DNA of 64,000 bases from an uncultured Erysipelotrichaceae bacterium (GTDB taxonomy: Bacteria > Bacillota_I > Bacilli_A > RF39 > UBA660), in contig CACYLI010000003.1 of assembly GCA_902775285.1 (NCBI GenBank), positions 1-64,000 of the forward strand. Reading direction: 5' to 3'. Both the position numbers and the translations under genes were made by a program. The notes beneath the pieces are model-generated. The model was given only the letters and a program-made list of their open reading frames with translations. It did not search any database and had not been told where the DNA came from. Of the stretch, positions 60,650-64,000 are shown piece by piece. Numbering within the stretch: the first letter of the stretch is position 1; each line of letters begins with the position of its first letter.

Positions 60650-61894
60650 AAAGTATGCTGCTAAACATTTTTCTACTACTCTTTGTACATCTCTTTCATT
60701 AAATGGTTTTGCAAGTATATCAATAATTGGATATTTATTAACTTTATCAATTGATTCCATATCCTCTACACCACTTATAACAGCAATTGGCATTTTAACA
60801 AAATATCCTTTTTTATAAAAATCTTCTAATACTTGATATCCATCTACATTTGGCATATTTAAATCTAATAAACATGCTTTAATTTTAGATCTAAAATTAT
60901 CATCTAAACATAATTCAATAGCCTTTGCTCCATCATTAGCTATAACAACATCATAATTAACATCAAAGATTTTTTTAACAAAATTTGCAACTAAATTAGA
61001 ATCATCTACTACTAAAATTGTTCCTTGTTTAGGAGCTAAAGAAGTTGGCATTTGATGATTTGCAGATTGTTGTTGATACAATGCTTGACTCATTGGATCC
61101 ATGACAGGAGCTTGTTGTTGCATAGGATTTTGTACTTGAGTATATTGAACATTTGGATTTGAAACTGGTTGAGTAATCATTTGTCCAGAACTTAAATCAT
61201 ATATTTGTTCTGTTTGAACTTGTGGTTGACTCATAGTATTCATTTGTGGTTGCATCCCCATTTGAGGAGTTTGTACTTGCGCTGGCATTTGTGGTTGCAT
61301 AGCTTGTGGTTGTACAGGATTTTGTACTTGATTTGCAACATTCATTTGAGGATTAACAGCTTGTGGTTGAGAGTTCACAACAGGTGATTGTACTTGAGGA
61401 GGCACTTGTTGTTCTGGAGAAACACTCATTTGTGGTTGTGGAGTTTGTGCTACAGTAGCTTGTACTGGAGCTGGAGAAGCAACAGTTTGTGCTTGTGGTT
61501 GTTGAGGTGAAGGAGTTGTAGCACGACCTAAATATGTATTTGCAACATTAATTGCTTTATTTACTTCAGTCATAATTGTTGGATGATTTGCAGTAACTCC
61601 TGCAGAATCTCCTGCTTTAGCTTTTAATTCAGAATCATAACATAAATCTCCTAAACCTAAAAATCCTAAATATCTTGCATCACTTTTTAAAGCATGTACT
61701 TCAATTGCATAATTAGGCATATCATTTGCAGCTAAATGTTTCTCTAAATTAGCTATTTTTTCTCCAACCATATCTACAAAGTCAGTTAAAGTTTCATCAT
61801 ACATTTCCATATCTCCAAGTAGTTCTAAACTTGCTTGAACATTAACTCCATTATTAGTTAAAATATTTACATCTTTCATATCTAACTTCTCCAT
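60647..61894 (-). CDS. Hpt-receiver fusion protein with Gln/Pro-rich linker
   Basis: A 415-residue soluble protein. Residues 1-120 form an Hpt domain with the phosphoacceptor His67 in EVHALKSDARYLGF. A linker of about 150 residues is rich in Gln, Pro, Val and Met. The last 125 residues form a receiver: GTILVVDDSNLVANFVKKIF, the phosphoacceptor Asp in ACLLDLNMPNVDGY, and the Lys in ILAKPFNERD. No output domain. It could pass phosphate within a relay; no active kinase is in the window. It stands alone. Confidence 0.92.
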   Translation of the reverse strand: MEKLDMKDVNILTNNGVNVQASLELLGDMEMYDETLTDFVDMVGEKIANLEKHLAANDMPNYAIEVHALKSDARYLGFLGLGDLCYDSELKAKAGDSAGVTANHPTIMTEVNKAINVANTYLGRATTPSPQQPQAQTVASPAPVQATVAQTPQPQMSVSPEQQVPPQVQSPVVNSQPQAVNPQMNVANQVQNPVQPQAMQPQMPAQVQTPQMGMQPQMNTMSQPQVQTEQIYDLSSGQMITQPVSNPNVQYTQVQNPMQQQAPVMDPMSQALYQQQSANHQMPTSLAPKQGTILVVDDSNLVANFVKKIFDVNYDVVIANDGAKAIELCLDDNFRSKIKACLLDLNMPNVDGYQVLEDFYKKGYFVKMPIAVISGVEDMESIDKVNKYPIIDILAKPFNERDVQRVVEKCLAAYF

Positions 61895-61959
61895 TCTATT
61901 TTTCTTAACTTATACTACTTTTGATTATACCATATTGAAAAAAGGAAGTAAATTTTAAT

Positions 61960-61987
61960 TTGACATTGGTATCAAATGTGATACAAT
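61960..61987 (+). promoter_or_regulatory. Promoter and palindromic operator of the XRE gene
   Basis: TTGACA (61960-61965), 16 nt, TACAAT (61982-61987). Between and over the -10 lies GTATCA-AATG-TGATAC (61969-61984), a perfect 6+6 palindrome, as expected for an autorepressor. The -10 box ends 7 nt before the ATG. Confidence 0.8.
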
Positions 61988-61994
61988 AATACAT

Positions 61995-62279
61995 ATGAAG
62001 AAGATGTATGAATATATAAATTATATCGAAGTAGAAAAAACACCTGAAGAATTAGAGCGTGAATTCTTAAATGATTTTATTGCATTTAGAAAAGAAAATA
62101 ACTTAACTCAAGAATTACTTGCTTTATATTCTAAAGTTAATAGAGTTAAAATATCTAGAATAGAATCTGGTATGCACTCTCCTACTATTAAAAACCTTTT
62201 ACAAATATTGGGTCCTCTTGGGTATACTATTAAAATAGAAAAAGTTAAAAACAAATATAAAAAAAATGATTGGTATTAA
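61995..62279 (+). CDS. XRE-family HTH regulator
   Basis: A 94-residue protein. The HTH covers residues 26-80: FLNDFIAFRKENNLTQELLA, LYSKVNRVKISRIESGMHSP then TIKNLLQILGPLGYTIKIEK, close to HipB/antitoxin-type repressors. No toxin gene is next to it. There is no ribosome site, and the -10 box is so close that the mRNA should start at or next to the ATG. Its stop overlaps the convergent rel stop by 4 bp. A near-copy of its operator precedes the small gene at 29099. Confidence 0.88.
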   Translation: MKKMYEYINYIEVEKTPEELEREFLNDFIAFRKENNLTQELLALYSKVNRVKISRIESGMHSPTIKNLLQILGPLGYTIKIEKVKNKYKKNDWY

Positions 62280-62292
62280 TTCCAATCATTTT
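62263..62292. terminator. Bidirectional terminator between XRE gene and rel
   Basis: AAAATGATTGG/CCAATCATTTTT hairpin with T or A tracts on both sides. It contains both stop codons. Confidence 0.85.
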
Positions 62293-63721
62293 TATATTTT
62301 CTTAACATCATTCTGGCATAACTAGTTTTTGCTAATTTTTCCCATTCTTCTTTTGGTCCATAGCTTAAACTATCAGTTAATAAAACCACTCTATCATTAT
62401 TTTGAAGTAAATAATTAGGAGAAACAGATTTACCATTGACTACTCCATATACTAAAGAGTCTCCAATAGTTTTATCTAATCTATATGCGTAATCAATTAG
62501 TGTAGATCCATAAGGAAGTTCAATTTTTTTACCATCACTTGAATAAACATATATTTGTTTAGCAAATAATTCTTCTTTTATTTTATTAATAAAATCTTTA
62601 TCATCAGTATATAAATTATCTAAATCTAATAATGACTTATAAAATTGAAATTTATCCTTAAGTTCTTCCTGCATTATAATTCTACTTTCTCCTTTTTTTA
62701 TATCCCAATATGCAGGCAAACCAAATGATGCAACTTTATCCATATCAAATGTTCTTATTTGAGTTTGAACAAGTCTATCATCAGGTGCAAATACTGTTGT
62801 ATGTAATGACTTATAATTATTTGTTTTTGGATTATGAATATAATCTTTAAATCTACTATTAAAAGGATTATAAATACTATGAATGCATCCCAGTGTTATA
62901 TAACAATTGTCTATCGTATCAACCATTATTTTTAGAGCAAGTAAATCATGGATGTTTGACATTTTATATCCCTCATTTATTTTTTTATAAATACCATAAA
63001 TATTTTTAGTTCTTATTTTAATTTCATTTGGAATATTTTTATCATTTAAAATACATTTTATTTTATATTCCATTTCTTTTAATATATCAAAATTTTCATC
63101 TTCAATTTTTAATTTTTGATTTAATAATTCATTGTATATTTTAGGATTTAATATTTTAAAACTAATATCTTCAAGTTCACTTTTAATTCTATAGCAACCT
63201 AAATAATAAGCAAGTGGAACAAATATCTCAAGTGTTTCATATGCATTTTCTTTTTGTTTGAATTCACTTTTAAAATTAATTGTTCTCATATTATGAAGCC
63301 TATCAGCTAGTTTTATAATAATAATTCTAACATCAGAAGTTATACTAGTTATAATTTTTCTGGTATTAGCAAGTCTTTGTTCTTCTTTTGAAGTGAAATT
63401 CATTTTACTAATTTTAGTAACTCCATCTACTAAAGTAGATATAGATGTATTAAATTCATGAGCAATATCTTCTTTTGTAATATTTGTATCTTCTAATGTA
63501 TCATGCAAAAGTCCTGCACAAATCGTGTCTGTATCAGCATGCATACAAGCAAGAATATAAGCAACATTTAATGGATGAATAATATATTTTTCACCACTTT
63601 CTCTAAACTGATTTGAATGTAAATAATCAGCATAATTATATGCTTTTATAATAATATCAGTATCAGTGTCATTATATTCTTTAACTTTTTTTAATAACAG
63701 ATCTAAAGTTATACTATTCAT
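62276..63721 (-). CDS. rel: Short RelA/SpoT-type (p)ppGpp enzyme without ACT domain
   Basis: A 481-residue protein. The HD hydrolase domain is complete (YIIHPLNVAYILACMHADTD, LLHDTLEDTNIT, KLADRLHNMRTI). The synthetase domain follows (KNIYGIYKKINEGYKMSNIH then DLLALKIMV; NPKTNNYKSLHTTVFAPDD; ASFGLPAYWDIKKGES), and TGS is present (YVYSSDGKKIELPYGSTLID). The protein ends after TGS; the helical, zinc-finger and ACT parts of long Rel (over 700 residues) are missing. The ATG at 63719-63721 follows GGAGGT. A leader-peptide attenuator precedes it. Confidence 0.92.
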   Translation of the reverse strand: MNSITLDLLLKKVKEYNDTDTDIIIKAYNYADYLHSNQFRESGEKYIIHPLNVAYILACMHADTDTICAGLLHDTLEDTNITKEDIAHEFNTSISTLVDGVTKISKMNFTSKEEQRLANTRKIITSITSDVRIIIIKLADRLHNMRTINFKSEFKQKENAYETLEIFVPLAYYLGCYRIKSELEDISFKILNPKIYNELLNQKLKIEDENFDILKEMEYKIKCILNDKNIPNEIKIRTKNIYGIYKKINEGYKMSNIHDLLALKIMVDTIDNCYITLGCIHSIYNPFNSRFKDYIHNPKTNNYKSLHTTVFAPDDRLVQTQIRTFDMDKVASFGLPAYWDIKKGESRIIMQEELKDKFQFYKSLLDLDNLYTDDKDFINKIKEELFAKQIYVYSSDGKKIELPYGSTLIDYAYRLDKTIGDSLVYGVVNGKSVSPNYLLQNNDRVVLLTDSLSYGPKEEWEKLAKTSYARMMLRKYKNDWN

Positions 63722-63740
63722 ATTTACCTCCAAAATAAAA

Positions 63741-63763
63741 CGTCTTTAATCATATTAAAGACG
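63741..63763 (-). terminator. Attenuator hairpin in the rel leader
   Basis: CGTCTTTAAT/ATTAAAGACG with an ATG loop, then TTTTATTTT, only 20 nt before the rel start. The stop codon of the leader peptide is in the loop region. Confidence 0.85.
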
Positions 63764-63842
63764 CGTTAAAATCAATTTTATTTGAGCACATGGAAATAAT
63801 GTAATAACGTTTAATTAAATTATCTATTACTATTCTTTTCAT
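63750..63842 (-). CDS. Leader peptide of rel (30 residues)
   Basis: ATG at 63840-63842 has a very strong AGGAGGGTGT ribosome site. The peptide is MKRIVIDNLIKRYYIISMCS followed by NKIDFNASLI, with seven Ile among 30 residues and a YYII run. It stops inside the attenuator hairpin, 28 nt before rel. A ribosome that translates it through would cover the hairpin arm. It is too short for a normal gene, and its placement points to attenuation. The signal is inferred. Confidence 0.72.
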   Translation of the reverse strand: MKRIVIDNLIKRYYIISMCSNKIDFNASLI

Positions 63843-63872
63843 ACACCCTCCTAAAATTAGAATAATAATATA

Positions 63873-63901
63873 AATTTACACTTATTATTTAATTTTGTCA
63901 A
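63873..63901 (-). promoter_or_regulatory. Promoter of the rel leader
   Basis: On the minus strand TTGACA (63896-63901), 17 nt, and TAAATT (63873-63878) with a GTG extension. Confidence 0.72.
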
Positions 63902-63905
63902 CATT

Positions 63906-64000
63906 TTATCTATAAAATCCCATTTTCTTTTTAGCATCTTCATATTTTTTAGAAGCTAAATTAGTAGTTATTTCTTTTCCATTATCTAAAACTTTATCAA
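63906..64000 (-). CDS. C-terminal end of an unknown gene (runs off window)
   Basis: The last 30 codons of a minus-strand frame: DKVLDNGKEITTNLASKKYE then DAKKKMGFYR and TAA. The tail is basic and helical. Too little is present to name it. It ends right before the rel promoter with no clear terminator between them. Confidence 0.55.
   Translation of the reverse strand, partial: DKVLDNGKEITTNLASKKYEDAKKKMGFYR

Noticed and set aside
61995-62279. Type II toxin-antitoxin pair with the XRE gene as antitoxin
   Set aside because: No toxin-like frame is next to it; the neighbours are rel and the Hpt-receiver gene.

Overview
The window comes from a very AT-rich, low-GC Gram-positive bacterium (Bacillota; most like the reduced, gut-associated Bacilli that sit near Mollicutes and Erysipelotrichales). 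The evidence is the TTGACA/TATAAT promoters and strong AGGAGG ribosome sites, Firmicutes gene orders (recU-ponA, dnaD-nth, mraZ-rsmH-ftsL-pbpB, mraY-ftsW, sirA beside yneF), RecU, DnaD, MraZ, a T-box leader and murein-synthesis genes. TGA works as a stop (for example at 35016-35018) and Trp is TGG, so the code is standard. Most genes are on the minus strand. The lineage label is inference; no rRNA is present to test it.

Layout. 1-5000: prepilin fragment, yqeY, rpsU, a membrane-anchored serpin, a Nudix gene, and the translation pair rpsB-tsf. 5-7 kb: two surface proteins that share a two-helix C-terminal module. 7-16.4 kb: recU-ponA, then dnaD-nth, cca, hup, a serine hydrolase and topA. 16.5-27 kb: surface and signalling genes, namely a six-domain Ig-like protein, two unknown paralogues, a broken wall-anchored protein, two histidine-kinase-like membrane proteins without the phosphoacceptor His, a flavodoxin and a repeat-rich membrane protein. 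27-29.4 kb: an accretion site behind ftsW, where two displaced copies of the ftsW 3' end bracket an ORF6N gene and a type III toxin-antitoxin locus. 29.4-40.2 kb: envelope and division genes (ftsW, mraY, pbpB, ftsL, rsmH, mraZ) with holA, an RnfC-like protein, yneF and a SirA-like gene. 40.2-44.2 kb: hemW, a Ham1-type pyrophosphatase and two sigma-70 factors. 44.3-53.4 kb: unrecognised or accessory genes, including a DUF4116 repeat protein and a six-gene operon of small paralogues whose ends all overlap. 53.4-56.9 kb: a second accretion site, where decayed tRNA-Arg 3' ends separate single genes in front of the intact tRNA-Arg(TCT). 56.9-64 kb: aspS with a T-box, GerM-, GerE- and SpoIIIAH-like genes, an Hpt-receiver protein, an XRE regulator and a Rel (p)ppGpp enzyme behind a leader-peptide attenuator.

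How the parts work together. The core genes serve translation (S2, EF-Ts, S21, AspRS, tRNA-Arg, CCA enzyme), DNA upkeep (RecU, Nth, DnaD, HolA, TopA, HU) and wall growth and division. The accessory genes lie mainly at two integration-like sites, one at ftsW and one at tRNA-Arg. In both, the 3' end of the host gene is repeated downstream with a new gene between successive copies. The type III toxin-antitoxin locus, the overlapping paralogue operon, the Rel leader peptide and these two repeated-end arrays are the best candidates for new biology. All calls rest on reading the sequence; no database search was run.
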